From Pyricularia pennisetigena (Eukaryota; Ascomycota; Sordariomycetes; Magnaporthales; Pyriculariaceae): 64,000 nt of DNA. The notes below the pieces were generated by a model. That model worked only from the letters and a program-made list of their open reading frames with translations, did not search any database and was not told the origin of the DNA. The translations under genes were made by a program, and so were the position numbers. This document shows, in pieces, positions 24,913-36,045 of the stretch. How positions within the stretch are numbered: the first letter of the stretch is position 1; each line of letters starts with the position of its first letter. The stretch is taken from contig NC_043743.1 in assembly GCF_004337985.1 (NCBI RefSeq), forward strand, positions 3,860,580 through 3,924,579, in the 5' to 3' direction.

Positions 24913-25281
24913 GGAGAAACCTGTGGTGAGGTAAGTATGCGTGGAACTTACATCTACCTGGCTCGGGTAATAAAAATAAAACCAGCAACAAAATGAAAAT
25001 CACGGGAGAAACAAACCGTGGATGCATGTATGACCATGGGTGGCCTGTGAATTTTGCCCAAAGAATTCAGATATGCAGACAAAAGTGAAGGAGGGATTAA
25101 AGAATGGGTTAAGATTTACCGTGACCAGTTTCAAACCGACTGCACTCGCAGCTGCATGTGGTTTGCCTCATCTCAACACCATGAGAGCAAGCGTATGCGT
25201 ATCCGAGGGCCAGGGTTTAAGTGCGGCCAAGCTGTGTGACCCCATAGACAGCGCTACGGTCCAAATCGGAGCAACTTCAGC

Positions 25282-25304
25282 TTTTTTTTTTTTTTTTTTT
25301 TTTT
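25282..25304. repeat. T23 homopolymer
   Basis: Uninterrupted run of 23 T in intergenic DNA. Confidence 0.95.
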
Positions 25305-26098
25305 GTCGCGCGCCCAGCAATCAATGGGTGCGCCTTGGCCGCGTGATTCAGCAACAATATTATGAGAAATTAACAACGTAAGTATGACGGTATGGCGAGC
25401 GATGCTAAATGAGGGGGCGCCGCCGCCGGAGGAAACGAAAAGAACATCACTGTGTCGTGTGTGTGTGTGTATGTACTGACTGGTTTGTGCGTGGTTTTTA
25501 CAAATGCAAGAAGAAAAAAAAAGGGTGTCGACGGAGCCAACCGCTGGAACCATGCCCACGCCCGGCAGGAGACATGTGTGGACGAACCAGTCTGATATGG
25601 ATTCTCGCTTCGGACCCAATGATGCGATGCGTGTGGTTTCCAAAGAGCAAGGCTTGCTGGGTGTTATGCCGATCCATGCTGTTTTTATTCTCGAATGCCT
25701 TGTGGTTCAACTGATAAACTTAGGTTATTACCGAGAAGCAATGGGATGGAGAAAAAGTAGCTTAGACCCCTGTTCCCAAAAGAAATCGTTCTCGACGAGC
25801 GCTGGGTCTGTGCATTATAGTGGGACAGTATTGTCAGCAATGTCTCAGCGGAGCAGCCTCCTCCGTGTACCTGAGGGGTACCTCCCTCACCAGTTGGGTA
25901 GTTATGGTAGGAAGCCTGTGTACAGAGAAAAGAGAAACCGAATTGGGAAGGATAGAACAGCCTGCATCCCTGCAGTATGAGTACCTAGGTACCTACATCC
26001 ACTAGCGTGTTAGGTTCAATGATGAAATACTTACTAAAACGTAAAGGAAAAGTTGGCTTCCTTCCATCTACGGAGTAGGCCGTCATCTTTTAGCCCAG

Positions 26099-26121
26099 AA
26101 AAAAAAAAAAAAAAAAAAAAA
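26099..26121. repeat. A23 homopolymer
   Basis: Uninterrupted run of 23 A in intergenic DNA. Confidence 0.95.
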
Positions 26122-26586
26122 GTTTAGCTGTGCAAGGGTGACGGGAAGCCCCTTTGGTCTAGGAATTTGGGTCTAGCACTAGTCTGGGTTGATCAATGCC
26201 TTCTTGGGTGACGTATTCTACGTAAACAAGACTCAAAACCCAGGGTCCGGGGCCCTGTGAATTTCTTTTGATTCTCTGGCAATTATTCATTCGTGACAGA
26301 ACGAATCAACCATGTAAAACTTCAGCTGACATGCAATATTGACCCGGCGCATATATCGCCAAGCTTTGTACCCAAACCGGCGCGTGTTGCGGCGATGCAG
26401 ATACCGTAACAGGAGAGGATTATGGATTGTGTCGAGGAATGGGGACAGTAGTACTATGTATGTGGTTCTGTAAAAGTATACTATTTTGTATCGCTTGTCT
26501 ATTATCTCACGTCTGTCTGGGTAAATTACCATAGTTGGCAGGTGAAGCAGTACGACATGCATGTATACCTAGGTGTGTGGCACGTT

Positions 26587-26670
26587 ACGGTACAGTATGG
26601 TACGGTACAGCACGGTACAATAGGGTACAGTGCAGTACGGTAAAGTGCACTAAAGTACACTACCTAATGC
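26587..26670. repeat. Degenerate GGTAC/AGTAC short repeat
   Basis: About eighty bases built from variants of ACGGTAC, AGTATGGTAC, GGGTACAGT and AAAGTACAC. Spacing between GTAC cores is mostly 5 or 10 bases. It is intergenic and has no coding potential. Confidence 0.7.
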
Positions 26671-29600
26671 CTCCATACAACCCACCCGCACGCAGGCAGA
26701 ACCAGGGCAAGCTTTTTACTCTAGCTGGCTGAAAGCTGAGGGGAGACCGCGTGGGCGGGCGTAGGCCGTGCCCCGCCTGAAAGGTTGAGAAAACCCGGAA
26801 TTGGGGTCACATCATCCAATGCTTGTGCAGCCACCCCCCCAACTGCCATCCGTCCGCGCGCGTCCTTTCCCTTGCCGTGCAAAACCCGGTCCCCTGTTTC
26901 TGCATTGAGAGGAGATATGATTGGGTAACTCGTTGCAGTTGCTCGGGGGGGCCCACGATTCGAGACGAACTGTTGCAGTTTCTGGGAGAGGTTGGGGAGC
27001 ACAAGAAAGGAGAGACAAGAGATACAATACAGTACTATGTTGAGTAAGGAAGTCAGTCTTCATAGACTATTTACAGCAATAGTCGGTTGACCAAAGCCAA
27101 GATCCATTGTTGATCGAGGATGATACCTTGCGCCGAACTTTCCGAAGAAGAAAAAAAAAAAAGAAAAAAAAAATTATCAGACGAACTTTTCGTGCGTAGC
27201 CGACTTGTACTGCCGCCATAACCTCCCTCAGCTGGGTTAGGTCAGAAAGATCGACAGTCTCATTTGTTCGTACCCTATCTGCCGACCTGTCTTGTGTACA
27301 GGGAAGACCAGGGAAAATAAATTGGCAGTTGTTGGTCGGCTTTACTGAGGTACCCAGCAGCCCAGAAAGCCTAGCCAGGTTCGCAGTAAAAGAACCATCT
27401 TCTTTATTACTATTTTTATTGATATTTCACAGCAAAGTGGATACAGACCACAGTGAAATGCGGTCGTAAATTACTTCGTACTTGGTAATTATGGGATGGG
27501 AGCGACGTTTGTGGGTGTGCCTGTGGGGCCCATCCGTCCGACCGGTGGTGCTAAATGGATAAACAGCCCGACAAGCGAACAAACAGTCACGTTAGCGACC
27601 TGACGTGAGTGAAAGGTAAATCCTTTCTCCACCACATCGGCCGGCTATCCCCATGTCACCAAAGCGACCTCATATCCATCCCATCAATCACCTACATACA
27701 GGACACGGCCCGGCTATTTTCAAGGGAGGACCAAAACGGGAGCAAGGTAACAAAGGAGCTTAAAAGTCCCAGGTACAAAGAACAAAGACGGCCTACCAAT
27801 TGTTTAGTCTCGTCCTTGTTGAATTATGCCAGACTTTTGAAGAGCCGCCATTTGTTGTTTGGGAGACTCCCGATGGGGGCTTGATAATTTCTTTCAGTTT
27901 CATGCTGGGGCAGCAGCAGGACGCAAGCATCCTTTCCACACTTACCAGTATTGTCTTAGTGGTTTAGCTGCCTTTGTCAAATTTTTTTTTCTGCCCCCAT
28001 GTTTCTCTCCCGCTCCGCGTCTCGTCGGCAGCCAAACGGATCCCAGGGTAGCCAAACTCCACTATCCTGCATATCTCTAGTTCTCGGTCGCTTACGACAA
28101 CAACTGACAGCATGCAAGGACACCTTTCCCTTGCCAATCTACAGTGTACCCATTCGTCTGCCCAGTCCAAGAGCATGTCGGTAAGGGTTAAAAGACGGCC
28201 CCCGTAGTGGGAAGAAAAAGGGAAAAAAAAAAGTTGTTTGCTTCTGCAATGCACAACACGACATCCATATCGCCCTCCCCCCCACAGGAACCGAGTGAGG
28301 AGCATGGTTCGTCCTCTTTTCCCATCCCATGGCGTTCCTTTTTTTATTTCTTTTCTGCTTGTTTTCAACATTGTCTCGGATCAGAGAGCTTGCTTGTGAG
28401 TTTACTCTATTTTGCTTTTCGGCTTTTCCTAACGAGCTTGATCAACCTGCTCGTTTACGGATGCATCACATCACATTCACCCATTTATTCCAACCCTTCC
28501 AAGCCTAATATTATTATGTTTGTCAAACATGAAGCCTTAATTTCCTTGCTGTTTTGGGCTCATGGTTTTTTGTTACTTTTTCATACGGCAGATAACGCAC
28601 AATCTTTGTATGACTGTATTAGGGACGTGTGTATGTGTGAGTGTAAGGGTATACAGTACTGTAATGTCTTTGCAAGTGAGTGCATGCTCCCCCAACCGAT
28701 TACATGTGCTGTGATCAGTTGCTTGTATTGCTCGCCAGATGGCCCTACGGTGTCTTGCTTCTCTTATGTGTGGCAACCCCCGCTCAAAGCATTACAAGGG
28801 ACGCCACCAAGAGCCCCCCCTCCCATCCCATGCCTGCAACTTGTACTGAGTGGTCCATATCAACACACACCTTACGCACAGGCTCCCAGAGCGGTCTTGG
28901 TCTTTGTGTTGTTTTCTGAATTCTCTCCGGATCTGCCAAGTGTCCATGTGTCTACTAATTGTGGTTCGGAAAGCGTTGGATCCTTGTCTGACTTGGGGAG
29001 CCGGCAGATTCTGAAATGATTGGCGAGTTGAGGTACGTCGTACCTTGTCAAGTCAGCAAAAGTACCTACTGGTAGACGTAACAAGAGTTGATCAAGTCTG
29101 CCTGCAGTTTACCGTTCGGTTTGGATGTGCTATCGTCGAAAAGCCGTCATGTTAGCCGGGTTCCATACTTGAGGATTCCACCTCCACATGATCATGATCA
29201 CAGTAGACATCAAGCTGCCTTTTTGTTCCCTTGCTGACGGACGTATATGTGGTCTTCTATTGCATCCCTCTATCAATCTCTTACAACGTCCCGTCAGCTA
29301 GACCAATCCATGTCAAGGTGAAAATAACCCGAGCCCAACAGCCCACGGCAAGCGATCGGAGAGGAATGAGCTTGGCTGATCACTCGAATGGTCTCCATCA
29401 CACATACAAACATACATACGTACATGCCTAGGTATACATATGTCGACTTCAACCCACGTCAAGGAACGCAGTTTGACTACTACCTGGATTACACCACGGA
29501 CACCCGCATCAATCCAAGAGCACCCACACCCAAATCCAGACAGCTGCAGCTCTTGACGAAATTAACAGGCCACCCGAAGAGCACTCATCACCGCACATCA

Positions 29601-30406
29601 CGAAAATAAACAGAAAAAGAAAGAAAAGAAAGAAAAGCAAGCAGTACAGCCCCACACGACACAGTGTTTGTTTGCTTCCACGCTACAAGTTCGTTGGGGA
29701 ATTACAGTAATAAAGAAAGAAAAAAAAAGAAAAAGAATACCAACAAGCCAGCTTGATTGCTTTTTTCCCAAGGACCAGGTGCAAGAGGAAGAACAGGAAA
29801 AAAAAGCAAAATCAATAGAAAACGGGCGCTCAAATTGTGTCACAAGAATACTTCGATTTTTGTGCTCCCACCGAGTTGCTTTTTTTTTGGTTTTCTTTCT
29901 TTGTATTCTTTTTTTACCACATATCTCTTCTCTTTCAACTGACCCGACGCTTTTTTTTATTTATTTATTTTTTGCTCGGCCGGTGACGGGAAGCTGCACG
30001 AAGTGCTGGGTGCCCACCCTTCGACTATTCGCAGGCCAGTCATATTCGGTGTCTGTTCCGATACCAGAGACAAGAAGTGCGCAGCTAGCATTTTCGCCCT
30101 GCACGCACCCTGGTCCAAAAGGAAAAAAAGGGCCCTGTAAGTACATTTACATACAGAGGATTACCTAGCAAACACATTGATTTTCTTTTCCCTTTCCGCT
30201 AGCCGAGACACGACCTGTTCGGCTACAGAGACCCGGGGACCCGATATCTAACGTTGCACACACAAGGTTCGATTTTCACTTCTTTTCTTTACTTGTCAAC
30301 AACTCGGGCGCCAGCCTCGTTGCTGGCCCTTTGCTTTTCTGTTGTCTTTTCTGTTCTTATTCTTTTCTTTATTTTTATTTTTTCGTTCGTCAATTTGCTC
30401 TTCCTA

Positions 30407-32341
30407 ATGTCCGCGGCCGTTGATTCATCCTCCTCCCATCATCATCATCATCATCATCACCACCACCATCGATTTTCGTTCATGCCTGACACAATGGCAA
30501 GGTCGGGAGGTGGATGGCCTCAAGATGCACCGGGACAGCAAAGAACAATGGAATATCAGTACTATCAAAACCACCCGGCGTTTCGCAGCCAGCAGAACCA
30601 AGGGCCACAGATCCCGCGACAGCACGAAACAGCACCACTCCCTCCCGCAACCAGTCTGTTCGCGTCAAGTGCGAGCAGCTCCTCTACTCCGGCCTTCTCA
30701 TCACCTCCCTCTTATCACCATCACCATAGCCACCACTATGTTCCTACTTCGCCCCTCAGCCGTGACCCGCCGTATGGCAGCAGCCAACCGCCACGGCCAT
30801 ACGGCGGAGACTATGCGACGCCGGCATCTCCCGTGAACCAGACGGCTCCTCCGTACCCGAGGTGGTTCGACTTTCGCCGTTCTCCAGAGCCTTGCCTCGC
30901 AGCCAGCGAGCGATCAGAAAACGTTTCGAGCGCCGAGGCATCCAGAGCTTATGGGGCTGCCAACCAGCACTCGGGATCGGGGAAGAGCGTTGTGCGCCCG
31001 CCGAGCATGCCCATGCATTTCAACCAGCCTGCCAGGCCGCAACCAGCAAGGGATGAAGCGAGGCCTCCCCCTATCAAAGGAGGACTCATGGGGAAGCTCA
31101 TCCCAGCAACCTACTCTCCCAACGGCAGGCATCCTCGCATAGCTCCACCGCCTCCACCAGTACCTTCTGTCGGTACTGGTGCTGCTCCCCCGCAAATGCA
31201 ACTGTTACAGCACTCACCCACGACGGGATCGCGGCAGTCGAACCCGTCGTCTCCCCAGCATCCACAGCAGCAGCAGCAGCAGCAGCAGCAGCACGGCATC
31301 GACCGCTTCCCGCAGATAATACCGTATCAGCATGAGCAGCCGCAGCGCCGGCCGTCAAGACAGCAGTACTCTGCCAGTCCGCCGGTCGACTACACCTTTA
31401 GACATGGCAAGCAGCCCAGGATCGACAAGAGCAGAAGCGGCAGCAGCAGTAGCAGCAGCAGCAGCAGCGTATCGCCCAGGCAGGAGATGAAACAAATGAG
31501 CATCCACAACCTCCTCTCGAACAGCGGCGACCAGGACGACAACAGCAACAACACGGCCAGGGCGTCGACGGCCAGCCTGGCCTCGCCTAGGTCTATTCTC
31601 TCAGCGGCCATGCCGAGCCCTTCGCCGTCCTTCTCGACGTCCGAGTACCAGCTCTGCGTGAGGCAGCAGCCGGTGGCGGCTCGATCGTGCGGGTTCGGCG
31701 AGCGCGACCGGCGCGTCATCGACCCGCCGCCCATCGTGCAGATGACCATCGACGACCCGACGGCCACGCCGAGCCAGATGCAGCAGCGGCTGCGGCACCC
31801 GTTCAGCGTCGTGCACTGCTCCATCTACAACGAGACGGGCGAGGAGGACAACTCGGCCATGCCCGAGGACTACCGGCAGCAGCGGCGGCTGATGGGGACG
31901 CTGGTGGCGTCGCCCTTTGTCGGCAAGGACGAGAACGGCGAGGATGGCTGCTTCTTTTGCTTCCCGGACCTCAGCTGCCGCACCCCGGGCTCCTTTCGCC
32001 TCAAGTTCTCCCTCGTCGTCATCAACCCCGCCGACATGCGCCAAGGCCTGAGGACCCCCATCGCCGCCACCGTCATGAGCGACGTGCTGGTCGTCTACAA
32101 CGCAAAGGACTTCCCCGGCATGCAGGCCAGCACCCCGCTCACCAGAAAGCTCAAGGAGCAGGGCTGCCTGATCAGCATCAAGAAGGGGAACGAGAAGGGC
32201 GGCAGCGGCGGCGGCGGCGGTGGTGGTGGTAATGGTGGCGCAAACGGGTCCAGGGATCAGTACAGCGATGACGAATACGACGACGATGGGGATGGCGGTT
32301 GCGGCAGAACCGGCAAGAGAAAGAGGATGCGCAGGAGTTGA
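30407..32341 (+). CDS. velC: Velvet-family developmental regulator VelC
   Basis: A single uninterrupted exon of 644 residues. The velvet domain is at the C-terminus (about 414-593), running from YQLCVRQQPVAARSCGFGER through PEDYRQQRRLMGTLVASPF and CFFCFPDLSCRTPGSFRLKF to the VYNAKDFPGMQAST block. A Gly-rich acidic stretch and a basic tail GKRKRMRRS, likely a nuclear signal, follow. A C-terminal domain behind a long disordered N-terminus is the VelC layout; VosA carries its domain first and VelB has an insertion inside it. The N-terminus holds 11 consecutive His, a poly-Gln run and a poly-Ser run. The frame stays open upstream to about 30254 but the first ATG is at 30407; another ATG at 30482 is possible. 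Velvet proteins are NF-kB-like DNA-binding regulators of sporulation and secondary metabolism, and VelC acts in sexual development in Aspergillus. Confidence 0.9.
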   Translation: MSAAVDSSSSHHHHHHHHHHHRFSFMPDTMARSGGGWPQDAPGQQRTMEYQYYQNHPAFRSQQNQGPQIPRQHETAPLPPATSLFASSASSSSTPAFSSPPSYHHHHSHHYVPTSPLSRDPPYGSSQPPRPYGGDYATPASPVNQTAPPYPRWFDFRRSPEPCLAASERSENVSSAEASRAYGAANQHSGSGKSVVRPPSMPMHFNQPARPQPARDEARPPPIKGGLMGKLIPATYSPNGRHPRIAPPPPPVPSVGTGAAPPQMQLLQHSPTTGSRQSNPSSPQHPQQQQQQQQQHGIDRFPQIIPYQHEQPQRRPSRQQYSASPPVDYTFRHGKQPRIDKSRSGSSSSSSSSSVSPRQEMKQMSIHNLLSNSGDQDDNSNNTARASTASLASPRSILSAAMPSPSPSFSTSEYQLCVRQQPVAARSCGFGERDRRVIDPPPIVQMTIDDPTATPSQMQQRLRHPFSVVHCSIYNETGEEDNSAMPEDYRQQRRLMGTLVASPFVGKDENGEDGCFFCFPDLSCRTPGSFRLKFSLVVINPADMRQGLRTPIAATVMSDVLVVYNAKDFPGMQASTPLTRKLKEQGCLISIKKGNEKGGSGGGGGGGGNGGANGSRDQYSDDEYDDDGDGGCGRTGKRKRMRRS

Positions 32342-32850
32342 TTAAAAGCAGGAGTTTGAGAGCGTTTGTTCACTTTTCATTCTTCAGGGCTGACTATATC
32401 ACAATTGGAAACAGGGTTTTCTTTTTTATTTACTCTAGCAGCATTTGCATCTTTGAAATGGCTTAGATTCGGGAAAGGGACTGGATTTTCTTTGAACCTC
32501 CCCTTTCTCATTTTATTTTGTACTATGGGCTTGCAGAATAAGTGCAGGCCAACTTATACGCATATAATGATTTGCATAGCAACGACATACTTTTCTGGTT
32601 TCAAGAGGTGAAGGGGAAAAAAAAGATATGTTTTCAGATGCAACAACAAAGGCGATTGCCAGATTATACTCCCTACTGAATGTATCATATTCCAGCCTCG
32701 AAGATGAGTAGAAACGGTGAAACTTGTGCTGTTGACAACGTTCGACGGAGACGTATCCTGGGTACATCTAGCTAAACTTGTAGAACCAGAGCTAAAACTA
32801 AACGAGTCTGGAATGGCTATTAATGAAGCCTTTCCCCTTTTGTTCTCGGT

Positions 32851-32966
32851 TGTATTGTGCAATGCATCTATGCCCAGTCAAGAGCTTTGTTCCCCATCGT
32901 GTAATAATTTTAATGAGGAAAGTCGGTTGCACAATACACCCAAGCTCCTGACTGGGCGTAAATGCA
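32851..32966. repeat. Interleaved inverted repeats beyond velC
   Basis: Arm A1 (32851-32862, TGTATTGTGCAA) is perfectly inverted at B1 (32927-32938). Arm A2 (32863-32887) is inverted at B2 (32942-32966) with three mismatches in 25, all transitions. The order A1-A2-B1-B2 means both pairs cannot nest in one simple hairpin; it would be a pseudoknot-like arrangement. Confidence 0.7.
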
Positions 32967-33671
32967 CATTGTTTTTACCAGACCAGATAGTATTATGACA
33001 TGTGAAAGTACCAAGAGCCCATCGTTTACTTGGCTCTTCCTGTTTTGTCAATACTCCGCACGAGGTCCCTTGTTTTTTTCCCCTAACAATCGGTATGGAG
33101 TTAGTTTCCTAAACATAGACCTATGACGGCCAAGCTGTCTTGACTGGATACCTATCCTTTGAAGAAGCAATTCTCGAAACCCTTCTCCCCCAAAAAGATA
33201 TCTATAGGAATCTTACGTACCGGACATTTTGGTTGGCTGTACCATGAGAAAAGGGGGGACCATCTGCGCCTAGTTTAGAAATGGACCAATGAGAAAAAGG
33301 CATTGGAAAAGAGGCGAAAAAAAAAAGAAAAAGTGTCGAGACTAGGATAACTGCAGACATTTCTGAATCCGGTTTCTAAATGTCTAGTCTAGACCAGGCC
33401 GTGCGGGGAGTTGAAGACGTCTACGGGACTTCACCAATCGCATCACTGGTTTTGCGATTGCTAGGCTTGGCCCTTGTGTGTTATTTTGTCTGCTGGGGCG
33501 CCATACGGGGAAGCATGCAAGCTTCCTCCTCGACCTATCGGTATTTGTTTTACTTTCTTTTTTTTTTTTTTTCTTTCTTCCACACATGGTACGACATGTA
33601 CATAAGCACCGTCGATCAAAAAAAAAAAGGTCGCAACTTTATATAAATTAGGTAAATCGTTCCGGTGCTAC

Positions 33672-33692
33672 GGTGGTGGTGGTGGTGGTGGT
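33672..33692. repeat. (GGT)7 microsatellite
   Basis: Seven perfect GGT units in intergenic DNA. Confidence 0.9.
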
Positions 33693-34064
33693 GAAAAAGA
33701 AGGGGTGTGACCAAGGGGTGCATATGTCAGGGATCGACAGACAGTATGCACTCCGTCTGCATAGGAGGCTTTTTCTGGTATCTCCCATTGCTTGGTTGCT
33801 TCTTCCCCTATACGCCCAAAGAAGAGGTCTGCCGCTTTTTCGAGCTCATGGGAGGGCGGAGCCGACCGAACATGAACGCCCTAACGAGACGGCTCGTGAT
33901 AAGGGGTGTATTTACCTAATCCCCCAAGTCAAGATCCACGCCCTTTGCTTTCTCAAGCCATTGTCATCCACACCTCTCAAGCGAAGAGAGACTTAGAAGG
34001 TACGCAGTAAAGAGGAAACCAATTGTCGGTTTCCCGCTTTTCGATATTTTCTTCTCCTTCCTGC

Positions 34065-35451
34065 CTATTTACGCACAGTATCTAGGGCCATGGCCAACCA
34101 CTGTTGGGCCATGTCTCTGTGATGCGCAGCGTCTTCCAGAAAGCCAGCCGCCAGTGCAGCCTTAGCCTTTTTCCCCTCAATCTCAGCCAGCGGGGCATAA
34201 GCTCCCTCGATTCCCGACATGGCAGCGCGGGACAGGAGCGCCTCCCTCTCCTCCGCCTCGGCAGGATCGTCGGGAGAGAGCAGGAGTCCCAGGCGGTGAC
34301 AGGCCTCGGGGATGTCGAGCTCGTACGCGACCGTCGAGAACGCTGCCTTGGCAGCATCCCGCTGACCGCTCTTTTCAAGCAGCGTGCCCAGCGCGAGGAG
34401 GGTTTGACACTCGAGGTCCCATCTTGGCCGGCGCCTCTGGTCCGTTGACGTCACCGGCGACGACGAGTCGGCTCCGGCGCTCGGTGGGTCTCCATGATCG
34501 CCTTGACGTGCCGCACGTGTCCTTCCCGCCATCTCCGCTGCGAGCAGGTGCTTAATTGCTTTGGCCTTGTCGCCTTGGTAGATGGCCATAATGCCGGACA
34601 CGGTTAGGACATCCGGGTCCTCTTTGACGCGCTGGGCGTAACTGGTGAAGCGGTCCATAATTTTCCAAAACTCGACAGACTCGTGTCTCTTGGGCAGTTG
34701 CTTAATGCCGCGGCTCCAGAAGTCATTCAGGGCTAGACTCGCATTGGTGATGATGGCGAGGCCGTGGCCCATTTCGCCGGCGGAGAGGAGCATTTGCTTT
34801 CCAAGGTAAATGACGTTGAGTGAGACCACGGGTGGTGTTCGAAGAAGGATACCCATGTAGTAGAGGTCGCTGGCTGAGAATTTCATGTCTGAATTTTGTT
34901 TTGCCGTAGTTGTTGATTACTCGAGAAAAAAAAAAAATCAGAAAAGTTGAATCATCTCAACCAAGAGCAAAACACGTATTCACCGTATGGGGTTGAGTGA
35001 CAGTACCTTTTGCTCGTATAGGCCTCCAACCATTCCCAGCCTTTGCAACTGCATCCGCAAATCTCATAGCCTCTTTAATGCATGTCCCAGTATCGAGACG
35101 GACCGCATCAGCCTCCATCCCGCTCTTCAAGAGCGCCTCCCGCTTCTCATCCCATATCTGGCCGAACGGGACGTCCTGGCTTGTGAACCTAAGATCGTAG
35201 TCAACGGGCCTTTGGTTCTTTTGCTTGAGTGTACTGTAAGCATGGCCAGACTGAGATAGCCGGCAAAGAGACCCGCTTTGTGAACTTGCGACCTGAGGCC
35301 GCCTTGTCAGGACGGCGGGCTGTGGAGTGCAGACAGCGGGACGAGGTGATGCGGTAGATATGCCGCGAGGATGCGAAGCAAAACGGCATCGCAGTAGCTT
35401 GTCCGTTTGCTTACGGATGAACAGCGATGCTGGGGTGGATGCTAAAGACAT
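34065..35451 (-). CDS. Mitochondrial Sel1/TPR-like protein, function unknown
   Basis: Model on the minus strand: exon 1 35451-35007, exon 2 34888-34065; 422 residues. The donor GTACTG and acceptor TTCAG give the junction RAK-D-MKFSASD. The start MSLASTPASLFIRKQ begins a basic, Ser/Arg-rich, acid-free N-terminus of about 70 residues (RFASHPRGISTAS), typical of a mitochondrial presequence. The rest is alpha-helical with Sel1/TPR-like pairs, most clearly ACHRLGLLLSPDDPAEAEE followed by LLSRAAMSGIEGAYAPLAEIE. Such helical-repeat proteins in mitochondria usually act in assembly or RNA handling, but I do not recognise a named homologue. It is divergent from UTP16 with a 594 bp shared promoter region. 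The intron (34889-35006) contains an A-rich run on the plus strand. Confidence 0.75.
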
Positions 35452-36045
35452 ATTTATGTTGATGATGATGTCAGGCCAGCCAACAATCAAAGAGTGTTGT
35501 TACATGTGTCGTAAGCCCAGTGTTGCTGGACTTGAAGTGTTCATGTGACGCTGACAGATACAAGAAAAGGTTTTTTTTTAAATTTTATAAGATCGCACGC
35601 TTCAATTCGGTCTCATGCTCGACAAAGAGGTTCACAATACGGATATCCGATTGATGAGAAATTGACGCCAATTTCATACCAAGGGTCTCGTACCGGACGT
35701 GAGTGTCAAAACCACCCATAGCCCATGTCGCGTTTTCCAGAGTGGAGCCGCGTTTCCCCACAGAAGCTAGCTTGCTTCACCAATCGATTTGGTCCGATAA
35801 AGTGTCTCGCCCCCACCTTTGGGAAAAAAAGTTGTCGTTATCCAACATTCACTATGAAAATCCAGGGCGTGAATGAGGTGAGCATTTCATGTTGCAAGAA
35901 ATCAAACAAACACAACAAAGGCCCGGAATAGTCACTTTTGCTGCTATAAAAAAAAAAAAAAAACAATACAGAAAATTGTTCTGGGACCTGGAAGTTTGTT
36001 GCTTGGCAGGGCGAAAAGAAGGGGAAAAAAAAATTAAACGCCAAA
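35452..36045. other. Bidirectional promoter region, Sel1-like gene / UTP16
   Basis: 594 bp between two divergent start codons. It contains short A and T runs near each gene. No binding site stands out. Confidence 0.5.

Larger units (their letters stand above)
22181..30406. other. Gene-poor interval upstream of velC, about 8 kb
   Basis: No convincing gene. It contains A31 at 22291-22321, a G14 run ending in a 16-base N gap, T23 at 25282-25304, A23 at 26099-26121, a degenerate GGTAC repeat at 26587-26670 and several TACCTAGGTA words. One frame from an ATG at 28249 to 29019 stays open for 256 codons but is Cys-rich, low in domains and lies in pyrimidine-rich DNA. The final 600 bp are CT-rich with many poly-T blocks and look like the promoter and leader of velC. 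Developmental regulators in fungi often have long upstream regions, which may explain part of the gap. Confidence 0.55.
32342..34064. other. Intergenic between convergent velC and Sel1-like gene
   Basis: Probably contains both 3' UTRs. An interleaved pair of inverted repeats lies at 32851-32966 and a (GGT)7 microsatellite at 33672-33692. No gene seen. Confidence 0.6.

Noticed and set aside
30254..30406. Hydrophobic N-terminal extension of VelC
   Set aside because: No ATG in this stretch (the frame there opens at TTG); it is CT-rich leader DNA and a membrane segment would not suit a nuclear regulator.
31601..32044. 147-codon minus-strand frame
   Set aside because: Antisense shadow of the GC-rich velvet domain.
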